From Blepharisma stoltei (lineage: Eukaryota; Ciliophora; Heterotrichea; Heterotrichida; Blepharismidae): 64,000 nt of DNA. The position numbers and the translations under genes were made by a program. This document shows positions 53,322-63,800 of the stretch, in pieces. The stretch's first letter is position 1, and each line of letters opens with the position of its first letter. The notes beneath the pieces are model-generated. The model made no database searches, was not told the DNA's origin, and was given only the letters and a program-made list of their open reading frames with translations. The DNA is taken from positions 62,001-126,000 of the forward strand of contig CAJZBQ010000038.1 of the NCBI GenBank assembly GCA_914767885.1, written 5' to 3'.

Positions 53322-55222
53322 ATGGGCAGCAGTGTCTCATCAAACCCAAAAACTCTACTAGACTCAATCGACTCAGGCCAAGAGCTAGACACCCAAACAC
53401 TAGTCCGATTCGGCGCACAAATAAACGCCTTAAACAAAGAAGGCTACTCTCCGTTACGTGTATCTCTAGAACATGGCCGAGTATCAATGTTTAAAGCGCT
53501 TTATAAGGCAAAAGCATTAATTATCCCAGAACTTTCTCAGCGAAAAACGCCTCTTCACAGAGCAGTTGAACTCGGCCATTATAAATTAGCTTGGATGCTC
53601 CTTCGCGAGCATTCTTTATTTGGAAACTTTAAAAATCAGCAAGATGCCTATGGTAACACCCCACTCCACGTAGCAGTTTTGAAAGGAAATTCAGATATGG
53701 TGGCTCTTCTGCTAAAATACAACGCAAGCAGAGACGTTTTGAACTCGTCAGGGAAAACTCCTCACGAGCTGGCACTGGAAAGCAGAAGTCAAATGGCTGA
53801 CGAAATAATTGAGCAGTTTACCTTAGAAGACTGTATTTCAAAAGGAAATCGGACCCCTATATTAGATGAAAACCAGCCTAATAGAGAGCAGAGGTCGACA
53901 CAAGGGTCGAAATCGACGCTAAAAGTAGAAGAAAGCATTGAGGAGCCGATTACGCTACTAGAGCAAGCCTTAGCGGACAGCAGACTGACAATTATTAAAG
54001 GTGAAGAGCTCGAATTTCAAGATGTCTTGAACAGAGGCTCAAGCTGTATAGTATTCAAAGGCAAATGGAGAGGCAGTGAAGTCGCCATAAAACAGTTTAA
54101 ACTCGAGTACAGCACTTCTGAAAAGGATTTACAGAAATACATTAAAGAAATGCAGGTTTTGTCACAGATCAGGCATCCTAATGTGTTACTGATCATGGGA
54201 ATTTGTATAGACCAGCCTAATTTGTGCTTAATCACTGAGTATGTCCCTAACTCGTCCCTTTTCTATGCAATTCATAAAAACAAGGCAAGAATCCTGACGC
54301 TGTCAGAAAGATTTAATATAGGGATACAAATTTGTAAGGCTTTGGCTTACCTGCACACAAATGACCCTCCAATTATTCATAGGGATCTGAAGCCTGAAAA
54401 CTGCTTGCTTGACCATGCCATGAATGTAAAACTCGCTGATTTTGGGCTGGCGAGGCCAGTTTCGTCATTTTCTGCTGAAGAGTCTCAGTCAATGACTACA
54501 ATTTGTATTGGTACCACACGATTTATGGCTCCAGAGCTCTTTGACAAAGATAAAGTCGACTCAATTGGCGTAGAAGTTGACATATGAGCCCTAGGCTGTC
54601 TTCTCATAGAGCTTTTCAGCAACAAAAGACCTTGGCACTACATATCAAGCTCAAAAGCCAGCAACATTTTCTACGAAATTTTCAATAAAAAGCCAATCCC
54701 CATCCCTGATACCATAACTCCCGAAGTCAGCCTCATAATCCAAGAATGCTGCAGGTACAACCCTCGCAGACGGCCACGCATAACTGACGTCCTTGACCGA
54801 CTTGAAAGAGCTAAAAGCACGTATATTCTTACTCCCCCCCCCCCTCCGTGAGCGAACAAAAAAATTTTGTTCGCTCACGGAGGGGGTTAATTTTTTTTTT
54901 TTAAAAACATTTATATATAAATTTTATAAAAAAATTTTTTTCGAAATTTAAAAAAAATCCTAATTTGCAAAAATTGGGAAGCAAATATTAATTTAATTTG
55001 CAAAATTTATGTTTTAAAACGCAATTTGTTTAAAATTAAACAGAATTAGCTCTAGATTTCATTATACTAATTATCACTTATATATCAAAATTTTTTTCCA
55101 TTTAAAATTTTTTCTTAAAAAAAAAATTTTTGTTCACTCACGGAGGGTGGGTTTTTGGTCAAAAAATGGCGATTTTTCTAATGGTTTTGTTCGCTCACGG
55201 AGGGGGGGGGGGAGTTAGTTAA
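53322..55222 (+). CDS. Ankyrin-repeat TKL-type protein kinase
   Basis: Segments 53322-54829 and 55216-55222 give 504 residues. 'MGSSVSS' suggests N-myristoylation. Ankyrin repeats cover about 35-165 ('GYSPLRVSLEHGR', 'RKTPLHRAVELGHYKLAWML', 'YGNTPLHVAVLKGNSDMVAL'). The kinase domain (about 230-490) has the Gly loop 'GSSCIVFKGKWRG', 'VAIKQF', 'IIHRDLKPENCLLD', 'DFGLARP', 'APELFD' and 'VDIWALGC', where W is TGA at 54585. All catalytic residues are present. The type is TKL/RAF-like, as in integrin-linked or MAPKKK relatives. A MITE splits the second-last codon. After removal the protein ends 'RAKSTYILS'. Confidence 0.9.
54830..55215. mobile_element. MITE as IES (386 bp) two codons before a kinase stop
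   Basis: ACTCCCC-family copy in inverse orientation to 708-1072, with TA at 54830 and 55216. Its left end is itself a hairpin (CTCCGTGAGCGAAC...GTTCGCTCACGGAG). Removal creates CTT-AGT-TAA. If retained, translation runs into the terminal repeat and adds about 20 Pro/Ser/Arg-rich residues. Confidence 0.9.
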
Positions 55223-55277
55223 TGTATGATTTGTAAAGATTTAATCACAGTAACTTTCCATTTATCTGTTGAAAAAT

Positions 55278-57190
55278 ATGAGATCGATCTTAGTTCTCGC
55301 CTGTTTAAGCGTTGCTTTAGCAGCAATAAGCGGTGACCTTGTAAAACAGATTCCTCAGGCCCCTGCAAATCTTCCGTTCACGATGTACTCAGGCTACCTT
55401 AAAATCCCAAACTCTCAAGGACGACAAATTCACTATGTTTTCTTCACCAGCCAAAATAGTCCAAGTAAAGATCCTCTTGTACTGTGGCTCAATGGTGGTC
55501 CTGGATGCTCCTCTATGGAAGGCGCCTTTATGGAGAACGGCCCATTGGTGTTTTCAGAGCACGAGATGAAAATGAGCGTGAACCCTTATTCGTGGAACCT
55601 AAATGCCTCATATATGTTAAAGTAGCGTGGCGAATCAGCCCACCTTCTTAGTACTTGCAGCTGAGGAAGCCCAGGGGCTTTGGGGAAGGGAGGATGGTTT
55701 TCAGTAATATGCATCCGGCCAGGTTTTACTTGGCTTGGTGGAGCGCAATGTCGGATTAGGCGTACCGTAGCACATTTCAGGCCAAGGTTTTATTTGGGAG
55801 GAAGGTGGAATTCAGAGTTGGAAAGGGTCGTTTCAGCAATACCAGTGAGGTTCCTCCTGGTCAATCAGCATCATAGCAGGTGTTGAGTTCTGGGCTACGA
55901 ATTTCCATCATGCCCAGCAGGTGACCAAAAAATTTCGCTTTCGAATTTTCCAGAAGCCAAACCCGTGGACGTACTTCACGGTGACCTAGCGCCTCTGACT
56001 CACGGGTAGCGAGTGTAAGCCCTCGTCCGTGAAGAGTAGCACAGTGAAAGCTGTCTTCGGACTAGCAAATAAGTGGTGGAGTGATAAGGTGGTGAATGTG
56101 AGCGGAAGATCATAGAGGAGTTTTTTGATAATTTTAATTAAGTTTAAGGAACCTAAACGCCTCAATGCTATACTTTGAAGCTCCAGCTGGCGTTGGGTAT
56201 TCCATTATGGGTAATATTGCTAACAATAACACCAATGATAACCAGACAGCTGCAGACAATCTCCAAGCCTTGCTTCTTTGGTTCCAAGGCTTCCCTGAAT
56301 ACAAAACTAACACCTTTTACGTTTCTGGAGAAAGCTATGCTGGCATCTATGTCCCTACCTTAGTCTACAACATTTTGCAATACAATACAGCCAATCCTAC
56401 AACAAAAATCAACATCCAAGGATTTTTGGTAGGAAATGGAGTCACTGATTGGACAGTAGACGCTGATAATGCTTTTGCAGAATTCGGATGGTGGCATGGT
56501 CTGTTTGGCTATGACTTGTGGAACAGCTGGGTGAATAATAACTGCTCAGCTTTTAGTGACGAGCCTATATGTGTAAAAAACCAGAACACCATGTATGATT
56601 TATTCACCGATATAAATTTCTATGATATTTATAGACCTTGTGTGTACCCTGATTTTGACTATACAGCCTCTCCTGCTTATGCGAAGTTTTCTAATGCAGT
56701 CAAGCTCGGAGGAGTTGTTAATTGTGTCCCTGATATAGGACTGACCCAGTATCTTAATTTGCCAGGTGTGAGGACAGCTTTTCATATAAATCCAAATTTG
56801 GGAGCTTGGCAGGAATGCACAAATTTGAATTATAATACTGACTATACAAGAGGCTCAATTTATCTGTACCCAACACTTTTGAACCCTGCAAATGGCCTGA
56901 GGATAAGGTTTTATAGTGGAGATACTGATGCCGCAGTACCGACTATTGGAAGTAGACAATGGATCGAAAACTTAGTAACTAAAGGCGTGATTTCTGTGAC
57001 CAAACAGTGGAGAGAATGGCCTTTCAACCAACAAGTGGGAGGAATGGTCATTAATTATGCACCTTCAGGATCAACGACACCTAACTTTACATTTATGACG
57101 ATCAGGGGAACTGGACATATGTCAATCCAATGGAAAAGACCTCAAGGATATCACATGTTCATCACTTTTATTCAAGGGATTGATCCTTAA
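55278..57190 (+). CDS. Serine carboxypeptidase (S10 family), secreted or lysosomal
   Basis: Segments 55278-55599 and 56154-57190 give 452 residues. The signal peptide is 'MRSILVLACLSVALAAISG'. Conserved S10 motifs are 'DPLVLWLNGGPGCSSMEG', 'FEAPAGVGYS', nucleophile 'VSGESYAGIYVP', 'QGFLVGNGVTD', Asp in 'FYSGDTDAAVP' and His in 'RGTGHMSIQ' (usually HMVP). It acts as an acid exopeptidase in food vacuoles or lysosomes. The IES between 'WNLNA' and 'SMLYFEAP' removes the oxyanion-region context if retained. Start chosen at the ATG before the signal peptide. Confidence 0.95.
55600..56153 (-). mobile_element. GC-rich R3-type element as IES (554 bp), 17-bp imperfect direct repeat
   Basis: GGAACCTAAAYGCCTCA lies at both ends (55594-55610 and 56148-56164, one mismatch). 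Joining at its TA restores 'WNLNASMLYFEAP', where frame shifts by the IES length as expected. Read on the minus strand it shares TAAAACCTTGGCCTG...CCTAATCCGACATTGCGCTCC with the R3 copies at 45931 and 57484. Confidence 0.85.
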
Positions 57191-57316
57191 TTGATTAAAC
57201 GGATATTAAACCATTAATTATGTTTTTAAACGTTAATGTAGTCTCTATAATGCTATTATACAAATTAATATAATGCAGCGCATGTTTAAATGCCTTTTAT
57301 ATTAATAAATACAGAT

Positions 57317-59416
57317 ATGGAGTCAGAATTTATTCCATTTGAAGTCGAAAACGCAGACTTCATTCCTTTCAAGCGGAAAAAACAATCCAAAGATGAAGCC
57401 CTTTATGGTGTGTTTTATTATAGCTCTGAAGACGAAAACGAAGACCTTTCAAAGCCAATACAGTTTGGAAAAAGCAGTGAGAGTATAGAAGAAAATTTAA
57501 ATTAATAAAAATTATGAGAAAAGTCCTCTGAGGCAGATTTCGCCTCCATAATGCAGTCTCTGTGAGTTAGAAACGCTAGGCCGCGGTGATGCACGTCAGC
57601 TAGTTTCGCTTCCAAAATTACCTGACTGCAAAATGGAACTCATAGCCCACAACGCAACGCCTTGCGCTGGGAAATGTCCCCAATTGACCAGAAGAAATTT
57701 TGCTAGAGTTGCTAAAATTTCCCTTTCCTATCTTCTCTTAGAGTAAAACCTTGATCTGGGTGAACATATTTTCGGCTTATCCCGGCATTGTGCTCGACCA
57801 GACCAAGTAAAACCCAGCAGAATGCACATTACCGAACGCAATCAATCTAACTTCCGCAAAAAATTCCTGGGTTTTTTCACTCCATTTTAATGTAAATATC
57901 TATAGAAGAAAAGAAAACCCCAGAACATATTCCGACTATCCAGATGACTGAAGAAATGCTGGAGTCAACCTATGGAAAAGGCTACAAGATGCTGCAAAAA
58001 TGCGGGTTTAAGGTTGGCCAAGGACTTGGGATTAATCATCAAGGCACTACTGAATTAATTAATTTGGCAAGAAGGAAGAAAAATGAAGGCCTTAGCTTTT
58101 CAAAGCCCGAAATCATTCCCCTAGAAAAGCCATCTGAATATAAAAATCTCCCTGAGTGGCTTTTCTCTAACAGCTACCCCAAGAAAAAAAGGAAATTATC
58201 TCCAGAGTGCATTAAATCCGAACTAAGAAAGCTTATGGAAACTGACCCAATGCTGTTAGAAAAGGTTGCTCTTATGAAACAAACCTACGAAGAAACCATC
58301 ACAAACCAAGAAGTATCAGGGAACTCCTGAGACTATTTAAATGTTTCCTATGAAAATACAAGATACACTGTAATCGGCGCAGAACGAAAAATCCAAATCC
58401 AAACTGACTTTTTGGTTTCTTTAGCTTATGAAGAAAAACAAGTTAAAATTAATTTAGATTCCCTTGAAAAAGAAAAAGAAGAAATTTCTCAGCTAGAAAA
58501 ATTTATGAAAAATAAAATTTATGATTTGAAAAACAATGATTTATTGCTTGAAAATTTAAAAGAAATAGAAGAAAATTTCCCAAAGCTGTGGGCTGATATG
58601 AGATTGAAGGAAAGATATGGAATTCCTTTATGCAAAAAGTATTTCAGTAGTGTTTATAAGAACTGGATATTTGAGAATGAGCCTATGAAAGGGTATAGCC
58701 AAATGAAAATATGGAAAGAATGGGTCGGAGAAGATTTTGAAGAGTCTATTGGAGATTGAGAAGTCGGGATTATGAGGTTTCTGAATGGAAGATGGAAAAT
58801 TAAAGAGGAAAATGGAAAAAATGTGGACTATTTAGAAAAATGGATGAGCATTTTGCCTGAAAATACAAAGGAAAAAGTAAAGCGATGACTTTTGAATATT
58901 TTTACAAAAGAGTTTGAAAAATGGGAGCCGAGGCAGGACAGAATTCCCATTCACACCTGGGTGCACCCATGGCTCCCTCTAGTCGATTTAAGCTCCTTAT
59001 GGCCTACACTTGTCAGAAAGCTAAGCTTAGCGTTGCAAGATTGACATCCACAAGACCCCTCCGCAAAAATTGTGTTATCCCCTTGGAAGCCTGTATTAGG
59101 CAGCTTCTGGACTAAAATGATGATAAGGTATATTCTCCCAAAACTAGTCTTTATATTGCAAGAGCTGCCATTTGACTTAACAAATCAAGATATTGAGCCT
59201 TTAACGTGGGTAATGAGCTGAAAAGAGTTAATTTCTGACGAGCAGCTTTCTAAAGCGTTAGAAACAGAGTTTTATCCTAGATGGAAAGCTGCGTTAAGAA
59301 AATGGGTAGAGAACGCTGAAGATGACGACATGGAAAATATCAGTATTTGGTATGAAGAATGGCAGAAAATAATCCCAAAAACTCTCCTGGATTTAGAAAA
59401 TGCTTTTAATAACTAG
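57317..59416 (+). CDS. TFIP11: TFIP11 / STIP-type G-patch splicing factor
   Basis: Segments 57317-57483 and 57901-59416 give 560 residues. The N-terminal region resembles the TIP_N segment ('KDEALYGVFYYSSEDENED'). The G-patch follows ('GKGYKMLQKCGFKVGQGLG' with 'GTTELI'). The GCFC domain ends in the signature 'IHTWVHPWLPL', 'LSLALQDWHPQDPSAK', 'LSPWKPVLGS'. TFIP11 and its yeast relative Ntr1 recruit the DHX15/Prp43 helicase for spliceosome disassembly. That fits a genome with many tiny introns. Length is shorter than human (about 837), through loss of the C-terminal part. TGA-Trp codons are frequent (58328, 58757). An upstream ATG at 57290 is in frame. Confidence 0.92.
57484..57900 (+). mobile_element. 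GC-rich R3 element as IES (417 bp), 12-bp direct repeat
   Basis: TATAGAAGAAAA flanks both sides (57484-57495 and 57901-57912). Joining at its TA gives 'SSESIEEKKTPEHIP' with frame kept. Shares GTAAAACCTTGAYCTGGR and CYGRCAYTGYGCTC blocks with 45931-46326. Confidence 0.85.
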
Positions 59417-59867
59417 CACAGTATTACTTTTATGTAAATAATGAGATCTTCTTCAAATAAAAATGCAGGGAAATATATAAATTAATGTTAATAAAATGCA
59501 TATCTTACACCCAACAATTTTTAATTATCTCGTTAGCATAGGTGGTTATTTTTTTTTATAATAAAATTTTATATAAGTTTTTTTCCTAATTTAACTTGAA
59601 TAAAATGTAAATTAATTTATAAAATTTATACAAAATGGCTTAAACTTAGCTAAGGATAGGCTATAATAATTATTAATTATATATCAAAATAATTTTATTC
59701 CCCAAAATATCAAGATAATTCCAATTGTTTTGCTCCCTCACAAAGGAAAATTAGTGATTTCCTGCATAATAAGCAAATAAGCGTTATTTTTTTATTATTC
59801 TGCAACCCAGAAATGCTTATCAAAAAATAGATTGCCACTTTACATTACCGTTAGCTAATTCAAAAAT
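59417..59867. other. Gap with a possible worn MITE
   Basis: AT-rich. About 59530-59750 keeps a faint MITE layout (long A/T runs and GTTTTGCTCCCTCAC near the right). No gene seen. Confidence 0.35.
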
Positions 59868-60668
59868 ATGAATCCAAATGAAGCCCCAACTGACAATGAA
59901 GCAGATCAGATTAGATTAAATTAGAATGAATCTTTCGATATTTATTTCAGCTCCTCTCCGCCTTGCCTGCTTCAGACTTCTCGTCCTAGCATCGGTCTGC
60001 ACTGACATCCTTTTCATTCATTTGACGTCACTCAAAATATGGTAGCGTCTCCATCTCTCAGGGAACGCACCCAGCTACGTCCTTGGACAACTACTATGTC
60101 AATATGATCTATCTGAGGATGGAAGATAGGAAATGACCCTAATCCTTCTTTTGGTACCCATTAACCTTCTCACCCAGAGGCGGGAAGTTTTCTTATGGAC
60201 TCTAGTCTATCTGTTTATGGGTCGAGATAAAATCTCTTTCATGGTCTCAACTAAGGAGAGAAAACCCATCCTGAAAAAAAATTCCAGGCCCCGAACCCTC
60301 TTAGACCCTAAAACCCCGATGGTATGGGATAAGGGCTGGTGGGACAAGTCACCATTTTATTTATTTACAATGAATCAGAAGAAGAGAAGGTTCAGGCAGA
60401 TCAATGATTTAACAGTATAAGGCAGCAGCTAAAAGTTGAAACTCATAATAAAACTCTATTATACAGCTATGATTTTCTATTAGATAAGCCATTACAAAAC
60501 AAAAATCAAAGATTCAACTGAATTTCTGCTCAAAACTCGCCTGATTTTCCAAAAGAACTCCCAGCCAGACCATCATCTGCTTCAAACTGTCGGTCTTCAT
60601 ATTCAACATGTCCAACTTTGGATTATGAACTCATAGATACTCTTCCCAGTTTATGAATTTTTCTATAA
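59868..60668 (+). CDS. Small acidic/Ser-rich protein, unknown, IES-interrupted
   Basis: Segments 59868-59921 and 60366-60668 give 118 residues. The start is acidic ('MNPNEAPTDNEADQIRL'). After the join it continues 'NYNESEEEKVQADQWFNSI', then a polar region with 'KELPARPSSASNCRSSYS' and ends 'YELIDTLPSLWIFL'. The TGA codons fall where Trp is plausible. No domain recognised. Support comes from the open frame on both sides of an insert with direct-repeat flanks; no homolog was recalled. Confidence 0.55.
59922..60365 (+). mobile_element. GC-richer insert as IES (444 bp), 11-bp imperfect direct repeat
   Basis: TAGAATGAATC / TACAATGAATC flanks (59922 and 60366), containing the TA pair. Length is a multiple of three and removal keeps frame. 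The body (from about 59945) is GC-richer than the flanks. I could not relate it to R1-R3. Confidence 0.7.
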
Positions 60669-61242
60669 ATATTAGACTATTTATAAGACTAAAAAGCTTT
60701 CTTCTAAAGAAAAATACTTATACAGCTTAAAATATTAATGATGGCTTATATGCTATACTTTACCTGATTTCCTATCAAGAGATACACTGATTTCATTGCA
60801 AGCAAATCCATTAGAAAATACAAGAAGCACTATCCAATTTTGCTTGAGAGGAGGCAGGGAGTCTTGGACTCCTGAAAGCCAATCGGCTAAGTGGATAAAT
60901 CAAAGGCCAGGAAGTGCGCCATAAATTTTATAATGTAATCAGGCCTTAAGGCTTGATTTGTTATAATTAAAGTTAACGGCATTAATTAGATTCAATATTC
61001 ATTAAAATGAAAATAATGGGATAAAGAATAGCGGATGAAATAGAAGAAATAAACCGCTTTTTATTCGTAAAGTGCGAAAGGTTTTTTATGGTTCGTATTA
61101 TCGTTTTCTTGAGTTTTTGACTTAAAATAATTTAAGTCATGGTATATTTTTTTATACACTAATTATGAGTTTTCTATTTCAATGCGAATTATTCATCCAA
61201 AAGTATTTAGTTGAGAATAATTTATTTTAAAATTCATTATTG
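60669..61242. other. Gap, one small hairpin
   Basis: Non-coding. Contains an imperfect palindrome AATCAGGCCTTAAGGCTTGATT (about 60937) and a GC-richer patch with GGAGTCTTGGACTCC (about 60859). I do not see a tRNA fold. Confidence 0.4.
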
Positions 61243-62165
61243 ATGCATAAATTGTACAGCCATGCAGGAATCAATCAAGAGATAAGCAGCAGTCGCAATA
61301 ACTGCTATATCAAAGAATCTGGGAAAAAGATAAAAGGCTTATTAAAAATAAAAGAAAAACTCATGCCTCATTCTCTTGAAGCTTTACAGCCAATCGTCCA
61401 ACAGTCAACTGATGGATTGATCAAGGTAAAAATTACTACAAAGTCTTCACTGTCCAAAAATGCCTGAGAAAAGATCAATTATTCCTGAAATAAAATCAGT
61501 TCTTTTGAATGTGACAGCCCTGAGCCGAAGTCCATCTATATTACTACTGAATCAAAGCCAGTGAGAAGAAATCCTTCTCCGCTGGTAAGTCATTCTCTTG
61601 AAGGCTACCAGTTCAAGCCAATTGACTTGAAATCTCCTGCGAACTCAAAACTCCCTATATTTAATCGAAGATGTTCATCAAGAACCCCGGACAAATTTTA
61701 TAAAATTCCTTACCTAATTTATAGATATAAAATGGTGATGCTGCGGAAGATGGATTCCGAGAAACTCCTTATGGAGCAGGTGGACCTGTCCGATGAAGCT
61801 GAAAATAGAGCCTCTACCATTTTTTGAAATAGGGCTTTGGGCCTGGGGATGCCTGCCGAAGAGGGAAATATTGTTTCTCCCCCAAAGGTTTTCCCTGCCA
61901 CTACCAGATGGGTAGGTTTTGCCCCACTTGTCTTCGCCAATCGGGACTAACGGGGCATCGCAAGAGGTGGCTCTAATCTAGGGAGCTAATCATTAGGTTA
62001 TGTGGGTTTACGCCAGATAAAGAGTTTTCCTTGCTCCTATTAGGCTAGGGTACATAGTTTTTCACGCCACAAGGCCACTAGCAAGAGCGTCTAAAATCCA
62101 AAAGCACATATTCCATCTTTCTCATTTATACGCAGAGATTACGTAGTCTTTTTGGAGCCAACTAG
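61243..62165 (+). CDS. Small basic protein, unknown, IES-interrupted
   Basis: Segments 61243-61719 and 62127-62165 give 171 residues. Basic and Ser/Pro-rich, with two similar motifs, 'MPHSLEALQPIVQQS' and 'VSHSLEGYQFKPIDL', suggesting an internal repeat. It then has 'RRCSSRTPDKFYKIPYLIY' and ends 'TQRLRSLFGAN'. TGA-Trp at 61465 and 61480. An alternative frame downstream of the insert (62101-62325) is open for about 75 codons, so the C-terminus is not certain. No domain recognised. Confidence 0.55.
61720..62126 (+). mobile_element. GC-rich insert as IES (407 bp)
   Basis: ATTTATA at both flanks (61717 and 62124), within longer imperfect similarity (CTAATTTATA / CTCATTTATA). Joining at its TA keeps frame ('PYLIYTQRLRS'). 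The body from about 61735 is GC-rich. Not clearly related to R1-R3. Confidence 0.65.
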
Positions 62166-62407
62166 GAGATGTTCTGCCTCTTATGACAAATGGTTAATCT
62201 TAATCTTACCCAATTCGTGATATATCACCTCTAAGTCATTCTCACTCAAGAAAAAAGCTATCTTATATTCCATTTCCATCAAATGTTCCTTTCTCAATAG
62301 CACTAACAATCCTATTACTTTTTAAAAAGCATTATTAGCATCCATCAAACAATATTTATTTAACAATCATGACATATGTAATTTTAAAAATCTCGTATAA
62401 ATATAAA

Positions 62408-63550
62408 ATGGAAGGAAATGGCCCTGACTTCAATGATATATTAAACAATATGATAAGCAATCGATATACCGAAGACCTAGCAAGTCTACAAGACCCCTCA
62501 TTTGGCAGTCACATAGAGATGCTGAACCAAAATTTGACAAGTTTAATCACAACAGAATTAAATGCAATTCTATCTGAAAAACAGCAGCTTTCCAAAGAAA
62601 TTGAAGAATTTAACAAATATAAGGACGAAGAGCTCCAGAAATTAGAACAATGCGAAAAAGAATGGGCAGAGAAAAAAGCTCAGTACCAGTCAAGTGGAAA
62701 TGAAAGCAAAATTATCGAAATTAATGTAGGCGGCACACATAAAGTGACGACAACTCTTTCTACACTTTTAAAAGTCCCTCAGTCTGCCTTAGCAGCTTGC
62801 TTTAATGGGACAGTTCAGCTTCCTAAAATAAAAGGAGAAATTTTTATTGATAGAGAAGGTCAGTCTTTTTGCAACGTAATCAGTTTTTTGAGGACAGGGA
62901 AATTTCCCAAATTTGAGACATTCGAAGAAGAAGCTGCCTTTTTAGACGAGCTTGACTTCTGAGGAATCCCTTATGAAGAAATAGAGACTGATATAGACCA
63001 AGATCTGAAACATTTTGACCCAAATTGGTGCGCATCTACATTAATTCTAGAAAATAATAATACAGTCCTGAAAAAGGTAGGAAGCCCTCATGGTATTGCT
63101 TTTGGAGCTATCCCAATGAGTAAAGAATGCCCATACGTCGAGTTTAAAATTTCGATAACTTCTGGCTCAAGCAATGGGTCTCATATTTTTCTAGGACTTG
63201 TGGATAAATCAAAATATTCGTCATCTCAGCTGGTTTCAACCCGCTGGAGAGATGCCCCATGCTCTTGGTATTGGGATGTGTGGAATTGTAAATTGGTAAA
63301 AACTGATGAAAATGGGGTGCATTCTTTTGTGACTGGGTATGGGTGTGACTGTGATGATGAAGAAACAGTCTTGGGGATTTATTATGATTCTAAAAGAAGG
63401 ACTGTGTCTTTTTATAAGAAAGGGATTAACCAAGGAGTGGCTTATAATAATGTGTCGAGCGGGTTGTTTCCTAGTATTGATGTGTGGTTTGATACTGGAA
63501 GTGTCACGTTTTTACAGACGAAGCTCGCGAAGACTATGGCATATATGTAA
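62408..63550 (+). CDS. BTB/T1 (KCTD-like) and SPRY-domain protein
   Basis: 380 residues, no insert. An N-terminal coiled coil (about 45-95) precedes a T1/BTB fold: 'IIEINVGGTHKVTTTLSTLL', 'GEIFIDREGQSFCNVISFLR' and 'FWGIPYEEIE' with W as TGA at 62960. The C-terminal half (about 230-375) is SPRY-like: 'SNGSHIFLGLVDKSKY', 'WYWDVWNCKL', 'ETVLGIYYDSKRRTVSFYKK' and 'LFPSIDVWFDTGSV'. BTB-SPRY proteins often serve as cullin-3 substrate adaptors, so ubiquitin targeting is a reasonable guess. The start at 62408 is preferred over an upstream in-frame ATG at 62369, because the extra residues are AT-rich and unlike the domain. Confidence 0.9.
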
Positions 63551-63800
63551 TAAATAGTGGCAATAAGGACCTGGCATTATAAATATAATATTAATTATCA
63601 AAATAAGTGCAGGCTGATATATAGATTTCCCAAGAATATATAGTTATCTATTTGCTTTATATAATTTCCAGCATATTTAAAGGAATTTTTTGTCTCATTT
63701 ACTTTAAATACCGCAAAAAACTGTTAAAGTTAAAAATAACTTTTTGCTATATAAATTAGCTAAACTAGGTGTTATTAATTTAATCCATATTTAACTCAAG

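Noticed and set aside
55600-56153. The carboxypeptidase insert as a long spliceosomal intron
   Set aside because: No GT/AG at the frame-restoring points, all verified introns are 15 nt, and the 17-bp direct repeat fits insertion.
58921-59115. Separate small gene
   Set aside because: It is an out-of-phase frame over the conserved GCFC region of TFIP11.
62101-62325. Open frame of about 75 codons after the 61720-62126 insert
   Set aside because: The TA join that fits the direct repeat enters another frame and stops at 62163. Kept only as an alternative C-terminus.
5371-63000. Many in-frame TGA codons as nonsense mutations
   Set aside because: They fall at conserved Trp positions in kinases, WD40, importin and TFIP11, while TAA and TAG end genes. 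TGA is Trp here.
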